Below, in pieces: positions 51,515-60,365 of a stretch of 64,000 bases of DNA (its first letter is position 1; each line of letters begins with the position of its first letter). Below the pieces are notes generated by a model, which was given only the letters and a program-made list of their open reading frames with translations, had not been told where the DNA came from and ran no database searches. Both the position numbers and the translations under genes were made by a program. This stretch comes from CAILDB01 sp049695975 (lineage in GTDB: Bacteria > Patescibacteriota > Minisyncoccia > Phycocordibacterales > GWA1-40-21), in contig JBAVTE010000009.1 in NCBI GenBank assembly GCA_049695975.1, positions 6,890 through 70,889 of the forward strand, in the 5' to 3' direction.

Positions 51515-52465
51515 ATGAAAACAATCGTACTCATACCCATTAAAAATGAGGAATGGATTTTGGAGCAGACTCTAAATAATATTTCACCGTATGTGGATGA
51601 AGTTATAATTGCAGATCAAAAATCAACAGACAAAAGTTTAGAAATCTGTAAGAAATTTTCTAATGTAAAAGTGATTGATAACCCTTATGAAGGACACAGC
51701 AATAAAGTCCGATGGTTACTTCTCGAGGAAGCCAGGAAAATCGGCAAAAATAATTTGATTGTCTGTATTGATGCCGATGAGATGATTTCACCAATGGGTT
51801 TAGAAGAAATTAAAAAACTTATCTCAGAAGGTAAGGCCACTAAGGGAGATGTATTTAAATTAAAATGGATACAATTATGGAAAAATACTAAGGAGTATAG
51901 AGATGATGGGGTTTGGAAGGATAATTATAAAGATGTTGCTTTTATTGATAACGAAGAAATCAATGAATACAAAAGAGATTTTGTTGTAAACGACCACACT
52001 TCTAGAGTCCCAGATACAAACATAAATAAAGAAATATCAATTTCCTATCCCCTACTTCATTTTCACTTTGTGGCTTGGAAAAGAACTGAAATGAAACAGG
52101 CTTGGTATAGGTGTTCTGAACTTATTGCTGGTTTAAGAAATGCAAAAAGAATTAATAACACTTATAGAGTAACCCTCGAACCTAAAAATATTAAACTTCT
52201 TTCTATACAAAAAGAATGGGTAGATGGATTGACTCTGACACAAAACATGGAAAAAGCTTCGAGTGATTGGCATCTGAAAGAAATTTTAGGGTTTTTCGAT
52301 AAATATGGAATTAAATTTTTTGAGCAATTACAGATTTGGAATATTGACGAATTGCATAATGAATTTGTAAAAAAAGTTGGACGAGAACCAATAAGTAGAG
52401 TTTATCCCAGTTGGTTAGTTGCCTTGAACGAAATTAAAAACAAGATTAGAAATTTTCGCCCATAA
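51515..52465 (+). CDS. GT2 family glycosyltransferase
   Basis: 316 aa. GT-A start MKTIVLIPIKNEEWILEQTLNNISPYVDEVIIADQKSTDKS, DxD motif in VCIDADEMIS, then an aromatic-rich region HFHFVAWKRTEMKQAWYR. Resembles GT2 enzymes of surface glycan loci. Sugar and linkage unknown. 24 nt after the epimerase gene, 2 nt before the next. Confidence 0.82.
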   Translation: MKTIVLIPIKNEEWILEQTLNNISPYVDEVIIADQKSTDKSLEICKKFSNVKVIDNPYEGHSNKVRWLLLEEARKIGKNNLIVCIDADEMISPMGLEEIKKLISEGKATKGDVFKLKWIQLWKNTKEYRDDGVWKDNYKDVAFIDNEEINEYKRDFVVNDHTSRVPDTNINKEISISYPLLHFHFVAWKRTEMKQAWYRCSELIAGLRNAKRINNTYRVTLEPKNIKLLSIQKEWVDGLTLTQNMEKASSDWHLKEILGFFDKYGIKFFEQLQIWNIDELHNEFVKKVGREPISRVYPSWLVALNEIKNKIRNFRP

Positions 52466-52467
52466 AT

Positions 52468-53403
52468 ATGGAAAAAACATTTAAACAAATTGTGATAGAC
52501 AAATTAAGAAACATTATTCCATTGTCATTTAGAAAAAAAATTGGGCCTTTTTTTGCTTACATAACCTACATATTTAATATCTATATATTAAAAAACAAAA
52601 AACAACCAAAAGTATTGTCGATCATAGAAACTATTGATTTAATAAATAAAATGAATCTTTCTGTCATACGATTTGGCGATGGGGAAATGTCTCTAATGGA
52701 TGGTGTTGATTTAGCTTTTCAAAAATACGATTCGGGACTTGCCCAAAGACTCGTTACTATTTTGCAGACAAAATCAGACAAATTATTGATTTGCATTCCT
52801 GGAATTTGGAAAAATATAAACAGTTTCAACAAAAGAGATTTTTGGTTTTTTATGCATCATCTTTTTAGATATAGACACACTTGGCTAAATTTATTATCTA
52901 GTGATCAGATTTATGGTAATACTTTTGTGACTCGTCCCTATTTAACATTCAAAGACAAATCTAAAAGCGGATATACTTTTGATAAAATATTATCTATTTG
53001 GAAAGAAAAAGATATAGTATTAATCGAGGGTGAAAAAAGTCGACTAGGTGTAGGCAATGATCTGTTTAATAATGTAAAATCATTCAAAAGAATACTGTGT
53101 CCGTCTGAAAACGCTTTCTCAAAATATAATGAAATAAAAGCAGAAGCGGTAAAAATTGATAAAAATAAATTAATTTTAATTTCTCTCGGTCCGACTGCCA
53201 AAGTGTTGGCTTTTGACTTATTTTTATTAGGATATAGAGTAGTTGATATTGGCCACATAGATATGGAGTATGAAATGTTTTTGAAAAAGGAAACAAAAAT
53301 TATAAAGGTCAGATACAAATATTTCAATGAAATAAGTGAAAGAAATCCTGAAGAATATAATGACAAAAAATATCTCGATCAAATAATTACTAAAATAATA
53401 TGA
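52468..53403 (+). CDS. GT-D fold glycosyltransferase (DUF1792-like)
   Basis: 311 aa. It contains LSVIRFGDGEMSLMDG, the RFGDGE motif characteristic of DUF1792/GT-D glycosyltransferases (first described in a streptococcal adhesin glycosylation system), and LILISLGPTAKVLAFDLFLLGYRVVDIGHIDMEYE, the conserved C-terminal block. The family transfers glucose in known cases; here the sugar is not known. Overlaps the next gene by 4 nt. Confidence 0.8.
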   Translation: MEKTFKQIVIDKLRNIIPLSFRKKIGPFFAYITYIFNIYILKNKKQPKVLSIIETIDLINKMNLSVIRFGDGEMSLMDGVDLAFQKYDSGLAQRLVTILQTKSDKLLICIPGIWKNINSFNKRDFWFFMHHLFRYRHTWLNLLSSDQIYGNTFVTRPYLTFKDKSKSGYTFDKILSIWKEKDIVLIEGEKSRLGVGNDLFNNVKSFKRILCPSENAFSKYNEIKAEAVKIDKNKLILISLGPTAKVLAFDLFLLGYRVVDIGHIDMEYEMFLKKETKIIKVRYKYFNEISERNPEEYNDKKYLDQIITKII

Positions 53404-54464
53404 AAAAAATCAAAGTAAAATATTGTAAATACGACAAATTTGATGAAAATACTCCCCTGACCTATAATTATTTCATACATAATATACTCAAAAAATATTA
53501 TGATGTAGAAGTGTCAGACAACCCAGACTATGTATTTTATCATGAATCAACGTATGATTATTTGAAATATAATTGTATTAGAATATTCTATACAGCTGAA
53601 AATGTCAGCCCAAATTTTAATCTTTGCGATTATGCTATTAGTAATGACTATATAAATTTTGAAGATAGACATTATCGACTAGCATCTTACCTTGTCGCGA
53701 CTTTTTATCAAAAAAAGGAGTTGGAATTAGCCAAAGATATTGATATAACAAAACCAAAAATTTTTACAAAAGAAGACCTTGCTAAAAAAACTGATTTTTG
53801 TAGTTTTGTTTATTCGAACTATCTCGCCGATGAAAGGAGAAAAATTCTTTTTGATAAAATTTACGCGTACAAAAAAGTAGATGCCGGTGGTAAATATCTC
53901 AATAATATTGGAGGTCCTACCGACAATAAATTAGGATTTGAAATGAAACACAAATTTTCAATGGCTATCGAAAATTCCTCTCGTAATGGATATACAACAG
54001 ATAGAATTGTTTGTTCTTTTATGGCAAATACTATACCAATATATTGGGGTAATCCAGAAATCGGGCGTGAATTTAATACTAAACGCTTCATAAACTGTCA
54101 TGACTATAAAACATTCGATGAAGCAGTGGAAAGGGTAAAAGAAATAGATAATAATGATGAGCTTTACTTAAAAATAATAAATGAACCATTATTTGCAGAA
54201 GATTATAGTTTTGAAAAAGCTACGAATGGCCTTGAAAAATTTTTAAGAAATATCTTTGATCAACCAATTGAAAATGCATCCCGTCGAACCATAAATATGG
54301 CGCGATCTGTAAAAATGGAAAAAAATGAAAAAATTATCGAAAGATATACAAAAAAACAGGCAAAAATAAAAAAACTTTTGGCCAAATTATATCAACCATT
54401 CAAGAAAATCAAATCGTTAGAAAATTTTAAAGAAAATTATTTTAGAAAAAAAATATTAAAATGA
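53400..54464 (+). CDS. GT10 family fucosyltransferase-like protein
   Basis: 354 aa. The C-terminal half contains the GT10 hallmark KFSMAIENSSRNGYTTDRI followed by VCSFMANTIPIYWGNPEI, the GDP-sugar binding region of alpha-1,3/1,4-fucosyltransferases. The C-terminus is a Lys-rich helical tail. By family it would transfer fucose from GDP-fucose to a GlcNAc- or Glc-containing acceptor. No GDP-fucose biosynthesis genes are in the window, so the sugar could come from elsewhere in the genome or from a host. Overlaps both neighbours by 4 nt. Confidence 0.85.
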   Translation: MKKIKVKYCKYDKFDENTPLTYNYFIHNILKKYYDVEVSDNPDYVFYHESTYDYLKYNCIRIFYTAENVSPNFNLCDYAISNDYINFEDRHYRLASYLVATFYQKKELELAKDIDITKPKIFTKEDLAKKTDFCSFVYSNYLADERRKILFDKIYAYKKVDAGGKYLNNIGGPTDNKLGFEMKHKFSMAIENSSRNGYTTDRIVCSFMANTIPIYWGNPEIGREFNTKRFINCHDYKTFDEAVERVKEIDNNDELYLKIINEPLFAEDYSFEKATNGLEKFLRNIFDQPIENASRRTINMARSVKMEKNEKIIERYTKKQAKIKKLLAKLYQPFKKIKSLENFKENYFRKKILK

Positions 54465-55669
54465 TAGAGATACATACGCCCAAAGTTGAAAAGCAAAGAT
54501 ATCCATATTTAGATGCCATGCGAGGAATTGCTATTTTGCTCGTGATTATGTATCACACAACTATTTTTATGATTCACAGTACCCCGAATATTCTCTACAG
54601 AATATCTGGAGAAGGGGCACGCGGGGTTCAAATCTTTTATATTGTGAGTGCACTTACTTTATGCATGAGTCTTTCTGCCAGTTTTTTCACTGGAAAAAGA
54701 CTGGAACAAATCAAGTTTTGGATCAGAAGATTTTTTAGAATTGCACCTGCCTTCTATTTTGTAATAATAATTTCCACCGTAATAGGAGTACTGTTCCCTC
54801 TTTGGAAAAGCATGCTTTATTTGGATATCAACTCAATTAGTGTTATTTCTGCAATTACTTTCACAAATAATTTTTTACCTGAATATATTAACAGTGTCAT
54901 CCCTGGCCAATGGTCAGTCGCTATTGAAATGTTTTTCTATCTTACAGTACCACTATTTTTCTTAAGAATAAAAAGTCTTTCCTCAGCAAAAAAATACTTC
55001 TTTTTATTTTTTGGTTTTGCATGTTTAATTGAATTACTTCTTCCTATGTTTCTCCCAGCAATTGCTAGTGAAAATACCAAAATTTTCCTTTTCTATACTA
55101 TCCCTATCCAACTTCCAACTTTTTTACTTGGTTTTATTGCTTTTTTTATGCTACGGGAAAATGAACATAAACCATTTTGGATGCTAAAAGAATTTACTTC
55201 ACTCTTATTAATAGTATCTGCCAGCGAAATAATTTTTCTTGCTCTTAGATATTTTATTTTTCATAACATTGATATATCATTAATTACTCCAAGAGTATAT
55301 ATTGAATCAGTATTGTTTCTAGGGCTAGTATTACTTCTTGCAAAAGGATATGTTTCTTTTTTGCAAAATAAAGTATTTCAATACATTGGAAAAATCAGTT
55401 ACAGTATTTATTTAGTTCAGTTTATAGCCTTTTTTATTATCACAAAAAATAGCATATATCCAATAGTTGCTTCCTACTTTCATAATGGTGTGGAAGAATA
55501 TATTTTTCTTTCTGTTGCAACCATACTTCTTTGTGTTGGGATATCTTCTCTTACATTCAAATACATTGAAACCCCTGGTCAAAAATTAGGAAATTATATT
55601 TACAAAAAAGTAGCAGAAAGATACAATCGCCCATCCTCACAAAGCGATAATATTACCAAAACACCATAA
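54461..55669 (+). CDS. acyltransferase 3 (OafA/YrhL-type) membrane O-acyltransferase
   Basis: 402 aa with about ten membrane segments. Begins RYPYLDAMRGIAILLVIMYHT, the canonical acyltransferase-3 motif with the catalytic His. The FFRIAPAFYFVII segment and PGQWSVAIEMFFYLTVPLFF are also typical. Likely acetylates or otherwise acylates a sugar of the surface glycan. Stop is immediately followed by the next ATG. Confidence 0.92.
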   Translation: MIEIHTPKVEKQRYPYLDAMRGIAILLVIMYHTTIFMIHSTPNILYRISGEGARGVQIFYIVSALTLCMSLSASFFTGKRLEQIKFWIRRFFRIAPAFYFVIIISTVIGVLFPLWKSMLYLDINSISVISAITFTNNFLPEYINSVIPGQWSVAIEMFFYLTVPLFFLRIKSLSSAKKYFFLFFGFACLIELLLPMFLPAIASENTKIFLFYTIPIQLPTFLLGFIAFFMLRENEHKPFWMLKEFTSLLLIVSASEIIFLALRYFIFHNIDISLITPRVYIESVLFLGLVLLLAKGYVSFLQNKVFQYIGKISYSIYLVQFIAFFIITKNSIYPIVASYFHNGVEEYIFLSVATILLCVGISSLTFKYIETPGQKLGNYIYKKVAERYNRPSSQSDNITKTP

Positions 55670-56617
55670 ATGATTACAATATTTACAGAAAATTCAATAG
55701 AGGAACCTGTGATTTCTTTTATTAAAAGATATTTAAGAGCATTAAAAAAAATTGCACTTGGAAAAAGTTTCTCATTAAAATATGGTGGACATTATGCTGT
55801 TACCCGAAGTTTACTTGTAGGTTTAGATAAATTACAAGTAAACTATAATTACAACCCCACAAAAATAGACGACCTTAATAAAATAGTCCTAGTTCTCAGC
55901 AATATCCGAGCTTTAAAGACAGCAATCAAGCTAAAACAAAATGGCAAAATAAAGAAACTTTTTGCAGGACCAAATATCATAAACGATCCAGCTGATGAAA
56001 AAGAATTATTAAGTTCAAAAGAGATAGATAAGTTCATTGTGAATAGTGACTGGACAAAGGAACTCTACGGGATTGCTGTTCCAGAATTAATAAACAAATT
56101 ATCAATCTGGCCAGCTGGAGTAGATGAAGAATACTGGTCACCTAAACCAGAGCAAAAGAACAAGAAAGCACTTGTCTATTGGAAAAATGGAACGAGAGAT
56201 TTCTATCAGTCAGTCGTGAATATTTTGACAGAAAATGGCTGGAAAATATCAACAATAAAGTATGGCAAATATAAAGAAAAAGAATTTAATAAAAAATTAT
56301 CAGATGTATCAATATCTATTTTTCTAAGTAATTGGGAAAGCCAAGGGCTGGCGTTAGCCGAATCGTGGGCTATGGATATACCTACCCTCGTCTTCAATCC
56401 AAAAACTATTTATGAAAAATATCAAGTCGAAACTTCATCAAGTCCATACCTCTCAAAGGATACTGGGTATGATTGGAAAGATATAAATGAGTTGAATTAT
56501 TTATTGAAAAATGAGAATCTTATGGATATACATCCTAGAAAATGGCTTCTAGAAAATATGACAGACAAAATATGTGCGCAGAAATTACTTAACATAATAT
56601 ATGAAAAAACTAATTAA
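55670..56617 (+). CDS. GT4-like (GT-B fold) glycosyltransferase
   Basis: 315 aa. The C-terminal half has FLSNWESQGLALAESWAMDIPTLVFNP, the E-x7-E nucleotide-sugar motif of GT4-type enzymes. The N-terminal half is short with FIVNSDWTKELYG. Sugar unknown. Overlaps the DUF268 gene by 17 nt. Confidence 0.78.
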   Translation: MITIFTENSIEEPVISFIKRYLRALKKIALGKSFSLKYGGHYAVTRSLLVGLDKLQVNYNYNPTKIDDLNKIVLVLSNIRALKTAIKLKQNGKIKKLFAGPNIINDPADEKELLSSKEIDKFIVNSDWTKELYGIAVPELINKLSIWPAGVDEEYWSPKPEQKNKKALVYWKNGTRDFYQSVVNILTENGWKISTIKYGKYKEKEFNKKLSDVSISIFLSNWESQGLALAESWAMDIPTLVFNPKTIYEKYQVETSSSPYLSKDTGYDWKDINELNYLLKNENLMDIHPRKWLLENMTDKICAQKLLNIIYEKTN

Positions 56618-57317
56618 AAAAATGATAGGGGTTATTCTGTCCCCTTTTGTGTTAAAAGATTTCCTTCATTACAAAAAATTGGATAAAGAAAAGAGATTCA
56701 GAAACAATCTTTTTGATTTTTTCCCATGCGTCTTTGACAAAACTATTAAAACAAATTTTGATGCACACTACATATATCATACATCTTGGGCCGCAAGAAA
56801 AGTAAAAGAAATCAATCCGAAAAAACACACTGATATATCTTCTAGTTTGTATTTTTCTGGAATTTTATCTGCATTTATACCAGTAGATTTTTATGATTAT
56901 AGGCCAGCAGAACTTAACCTCTCCCAACTTAAAAGTGGTCATGTAGATCTCGTAAAGTTACCTTTTACAGACAATAGTATCTATTCTTTGTCATGTATGC
57001 ACACCATAGAACATATTGGCCTCGGTAGGTATGGAGATCCCATAGATCCTGAAGGTGATCTAAAAGCTATAAATGAAATAAAAAGAGTGTTAGCAAAAGA
57101 AGGTTCCCTTCTCTTCGTAGTACCAATTGGTAATCCTAAAATTGAATATAATGCACATAGAATATATTCGTATGATCAAGTATTGTCATATTTTCAAAAA
57201 TTAAAATTAAAAGAATTTAGTTTGATTACTGATAGTGGAAAATTTATGTATAATAGTACAAAAGAAGAGGCTGATAAACAATCATATGGCTGTGGATGTT
57301 TTTGGTTTATTAAATAA
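56601..57317 (+). CDS. DUF268 family / SAM-methyltransferase-like protein
   Basis: 238 aa. Contains DYRPAELNLSQLKSGHVDLVKLPFTDNSIYSLSCMHTIEHIGLGRYGDPIDPEGDLKAINEIKRVL, the core of DUF268, a Rossmann methyltransferase-like family often found in glycan loci. The SAM-binding glycine motif is not obvious. It may methylate a sugar or have lost activity. The next gene starts 11 nt after the stop. Confidence 0.75.
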   Translation: MKKLIKKMIGVILSPFVLKDFLHYKKLDKEKRFRNNLFDFFPCVFDKTIKTNFDAHYIYHTSWAARKVKEINPKKHTDISSSLYFSGILSAFIPVDFYDYRPAELNLSQLKSGHVDLVKLPFTDNSIYSLSCMHTIEHIGLGRYGDPIDPEGDLKAINEIKRVLAKEGSLLFVVPIGNPKIEYNAHRIYSYDQVLSYFQKLKLKEFSLITDSGKFMYNSTKEEADKQSYGCGCFWFIK

Positions 57318-57328
57318 TAATTGATAAA

Positions 57329-58195
57329 ATGTTGATTGTAAAAATAAAAGCAGGACTAGGAAACCAGATGTTTCAATATGCATTTGGTAGAGCGTTGTCT
57401 CTCGAACGTAAAGAACCTTTGTTCTTAGATACTTTCTACTACAAAAATCAGCCCGAGCGAGACGCGAAAAGAGAATATATCCTTGATAAATTTAATATAG
57501 AAGCCAATTATGCATCGGAAGAGATGTATAAAAAATATAATTCAAAATTAGAAGTTTTTTTCAGAAAATTATACCGAAGAATAAAGAAAGTGGAAGAATA
57601 TACTTATTATCCTTCTTTCATGAAATCAAAAGCCTCTTATTTTGAAGGATATTGGGCAAATCAAAAATATTTTTTAAAGTATGAAAATATTATTCGTAAA
57701 GAATTATCCTTAAAAAATCCTTTCGGTGATTCCGCTAAAAAAATAGATATACAAATGTCTGATTGTCTATCAAAGGGCGAGATCCCTGTATCAATCCATA
57801 TCCGTAGAGGTGATTTTGTATCTAACCCACATTCCGCTGCGTATAATGGGTTACTCGGAATTCCCCACTATGAAAAAGCTGTGGAACTTTTGATGTCTAA
57901 ATATTTCAAAAACATATCTGTGTTTATTTTTTCCGACGATATCGCTTGGGTAAAAGAAAATTTAAAATTACCTTGCCCAATGTATTTTGTATCAAATAGT
58001 GACATTAAAGATTATGAAGAAATAATTTTGATGAGTGAATGTAAACATCACGTCCTCGCAAATTCAACTTTTTCTTGGTGGGGTGCGTGGCTCAATCCCA
58101 ATCATGATAAAATTGTTATAGTTCCCAAACAATGGATTGCCAAAAAAACCACAGAGGAAATTGATTTAATACCAAAAGAATGGATAACAATATAA
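57329..58195 (+). CDS. GT11 alpha-1,2-fucosyltransferase-like protein
   Basis: 288 aa. Three motifs of GT11 are present: GLGNQMFQYAFGRALS at the N-terminus, SIHIRRGDFVS in the centre (the GDP-fucose binding HxRRGD motif), and NSTFSWWGAWLNP near the C-terminus. It should transfer fucose to a galactose-like acceptor. Together with the GT10 gene it suggests doubly fucosylated, blood-group-like glycans, which remains to be shown. Overlaps the next gene by 16 nt. Confidence 0.9.
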   Translation: MLIVKIKAGLGNQMFQYAFGRALSLERKEPLFLDTFYYKNQPERDAKREYILDKFNIEANYASEEMYKKYNSKLEVFFRKLYRRIKKVEEYTYYPSFMKSKASYFEGYWANQKYFLKYENIIRKELSLKNPFGDSAKKIDIQMSDCLSKGEIPVSIHIRRGDFVSNPHSAAYNGLLGIPHYEKAVELLMSKYFKNISVFIFSDDIAWVKENLKLPCPMYFVSNSDIKDYEEIILMSECKHHVLANSTFSWWGAWLNPNHDKIVIVPKQWIAKKTTEEIDLIPKEWITI

Positions 58196-58953
58196 AAACA
58201 AAAGTAAGCATAGTTATAATAACAAGAAATAGAGCAATTTTTATTATTAAAGCTATTCAAAGTGTTTTAGATCAGACTTTATATAATTGGGAACTTTTGA
58301 TTGGTGATGATGATTCTAAAGATGATACAGAAAAAATCGTCAGAGAATTTTCAAACAAAGACAACAGAATAAAATATTTTAAAAACTCCCCTGCCTTGGG
58401 TATATCAAAAAACAGAAACAAAGCACTCTCTCTTGTTACTGGAAAATATATCTCAATTCTTGACAGTGATGACTCATGGATAGACAAAGAAAAAATACAA
58501 ACGCAGTTTAGTTTTCTAGAAAATAATCCTGATTATGTTTTAATTGGTTCTAATATAAAAGTTATAGATGAAAAAAATAACTTTATAAGAAATACTGATT
58601 TTTCAACTGAAGATGCAGATATAAGAAAAAAAATACTTATTACAAATCAAATCCCCCATTCAAGTGTAATGTATAGAAAAGATATTGCAGAAAAGGTAGG
58701 TAGATATAATGAAAATCTTTCTTGTGATGAAGACTTAGATTTATTTTTAAGATTAGGTCTCCTTGGTAAGATGAAAAATCTAACCGAAATTACTACTTCT
58801 TACACCAAACATTCGAAAGGATTTTCTCAACAGCAAAAGATATCTATGGCATGGAATCATTTCATTATAATATTGCGAAATTTTGGAAAATACCCAAACT
58901 GGTTTATAGCTATTGTTTGGGCAAAATTTAGAATTTTAAAAAACTTATTTTAA
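58180..58953 (+). CDS. GT2 family glycosyltransferase
   Basis: 257 aa. GT-A domain with SIVIITRNRAIFIIKAIQSVLDQT, GDDDSKDDTEKIV and the DxD motif in ISILDSDDSWIDK, then the HSSVMYRKDIAEKVGRYNENLSCDEDLDLFLRLG block. Shorter than many GT2 enzymes (C-terminal tail is only 30 residues). Probably adds an initial or branch sugar. It is the last gene of the plus-strand glycan operon and ends 4 nt into convergent murD. Confidence 0.85.
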   Translation: MDNNIKTKVSIVIITRNRAIFIIKAIQSVLDQTLYNWELLIGDDDSKDDTEKIVREFSNKDNRIKYFKNSPALGISKNRNKALSLVTGKYISILDSDDSWIDKEKIQTQFSFLENNPDYVLIGSNIKVIDEKNNFIRNTDFSTEDADIRKKILITNQIPHSSVMYRKDIAEKVGRYNENLSCDEDLDLFLRLGLLGKMKNLTEITTSYTKHSKGFSQQQKISMAWNHFIIILRNFGKYPNWFIAIVWAKFRILKNLF

Positions 58954-60365
58954 TTTAATTTCTTTATTATTTTTATAAATTGTTCACCTCTATCAAATTC
59001 ATTTGCAAACATTCCAAATGAGGCAAAAGCTGGGCTAAATAAAATAATATCACCTTTCTTGGAAAGTTTAAAAGCGGTTAGAACGGCCGATTTTAGCGTG
59101 AAAACTTCGTGAAAATCTGCTACTTTTTCTCTCAAAATTTCTCTGACCTTATCACTTCCGGTACCCGGCAAAAGAACGACAGTTTTTGCGTATTTTGCTA
59201 CAAACTCAGTTAGTCTGGTCATATCTATGTTTTTATCCGCTCCACCCATAATAAGCACTATTTTAGGGCTTTTAGGACTATTTTGATCTTCCGAAAGACC
59301 TTTCAAACCTGATAGAGTAGCGTCTGGGGTAGTAGCACAAGTATCGTTGTATATTTTCACTCCTTTTACTTTCTTAACAAATTCCAAACGGCCTTCTATT
59401 CCGTAATAACTTTCTACTCCGAGTTTAATTATTTTTTCTGGAACTTTGATTTTCTTGCATAATTCAATAGCGACGGAAACATTACCAAGATTATGTTCCC
59501 CAGGGATCTTTATATCGTATTTTTTTGCATTACTATTTTTTGTAATTATTATTTTACTTTTTATTTTATCTTTATATTTTTTTAAAATTATTCGAAATAC
59601 ATCTTCACCAAGCACGAGAAAATCATCTTTTTTCTGATGCAAAAAAATCTGTGCTTTGTCCTCAAGGTATGCATCCAAATTTCCTTTATAATAGTTTAAG
59701 TGGTCAGGCATAAAAGTGGTAACCCCAGCGTATCTCGGACTAATACCGAGTTTTCCCATACTTTCGAGTTGCCAAGAATCAAGTTCCATCACTACTATAT
59801 CTCCACGCTTTACTTCATCGAGCATCGCAAGTGTGGATACCCCTTTTATATTTCCGCCGAGAAAAACTTTCTGTCTTCTCTTAAGAACCAAGGACTCACC
59901 TTCCAAAGCTAAGGAGAGACCTTGGTTCTTAACTTCGATCCTCCTTAAGGCAAGACTTTGTTTTTTAAGAATATGAAAAATGAGATGAGTCGTGGTCGAC
60001 TTTCCTCTTGTACCCGTAATTCCTAAAATGGTTCCCTGCGTAAGCTGTGCAAAAAGTGCAGTACCCTGTGTGACAAGTGATCCACTTTTCCTTGCAGTTT
60101 CAAGATAAATAGAATCTCTCGGAGCATTCGGCGCATGTAAAACAATATCTCTACCTTTAAAATCATTTACTGAATGCCCGCCCAGATGATATGTAATATT
60201 TTTATATTTTTTTAATGCACCAACACTTATAGCAAGCTCTTTCTCAGTTTTCAAATCAGTAACAATAATCTCCGCACCTTTTTGTGCAAGATAAACCACA
60301 TCCCCAAGTGCCCTACCAAGAAGTCCTAACCCCATCACTGTAATCTTTTTATTTTTAAAATCCAT
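58950..60365 (-). CDS. murD: UDP-N-acetylmuramoylalanine-D-glutamate ligase MurD with palindromic insert
   Basis: ATP-dependent Mur ligase that adds D-Glu to UDP-MurNAc-L-Ala. N-terminal Rossmann region VMGLGLLGRALGD, P-loop GTRGKSTTT (118-126), FLGGNIKG, and the C-terminal LIMGGADKNIDM are present. Between the P-loop helix and the KVFLGGNIKG strand, residues 136-165 are extra; they are encoded by an element with 13-bp inverted repeats. The rest is intact, so the enzyme is likely functional. The TraD-like gene stop is 1 nt upstream, consistent with co-transcription. Confidence 0.94.
   Translation of the reverse strand: MDFKNKKITVMGLGLLGRALGDVVYLAQKGAEIIVTDLKTEKELAISVGALKKYKNITYHLGGHSVNDFKGRDIVLHAPNAPRDSIYLETARKSGSLVTQGTALFAQLTQGTILGITGTRGKSTTTHLIFHILKKQSLALRRIEVKNQGLSLALEGESLVLKRRQKVFLGGNIKGVSTLAMLDEVKRGDIVVMELDSWQLESMGKLGISPRYAGVTTFMPDHLNYYKGNLDAYLEDKAQIFLHQKKDDFLVLGEDVFRIILKKYKDKIKSKIIITKNSNAKKYDIKIPGEHNLGNVSVAIELCKKIKVPEKIIKLGVESYYGIEGRLEFVKKVKGVKIYNDTCATTPDATLSGLKGLSEDQNSPKSPKIVLIMGGADKNIDMTRLTEFVAKYAKTVVLLPGTGSDKVREILREKVADFHEVFTLKSAVLTAFKLSKKGDIILFSPAFASFGMFANEFDRGEQFIKIIKKLN
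59881..59932. repeat. in-frame palindromic element in murD
   Basis: TTAAGAACCAAGG (59881-59893) and CCTTGGTTCTTAA (59920-59932) are perfect 13-bp inverted repeats with a 26-nt spacer. The surrounding insertion encodes about 30 residues not found at this place in usual MurD proteins. Confidence 0.85.
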
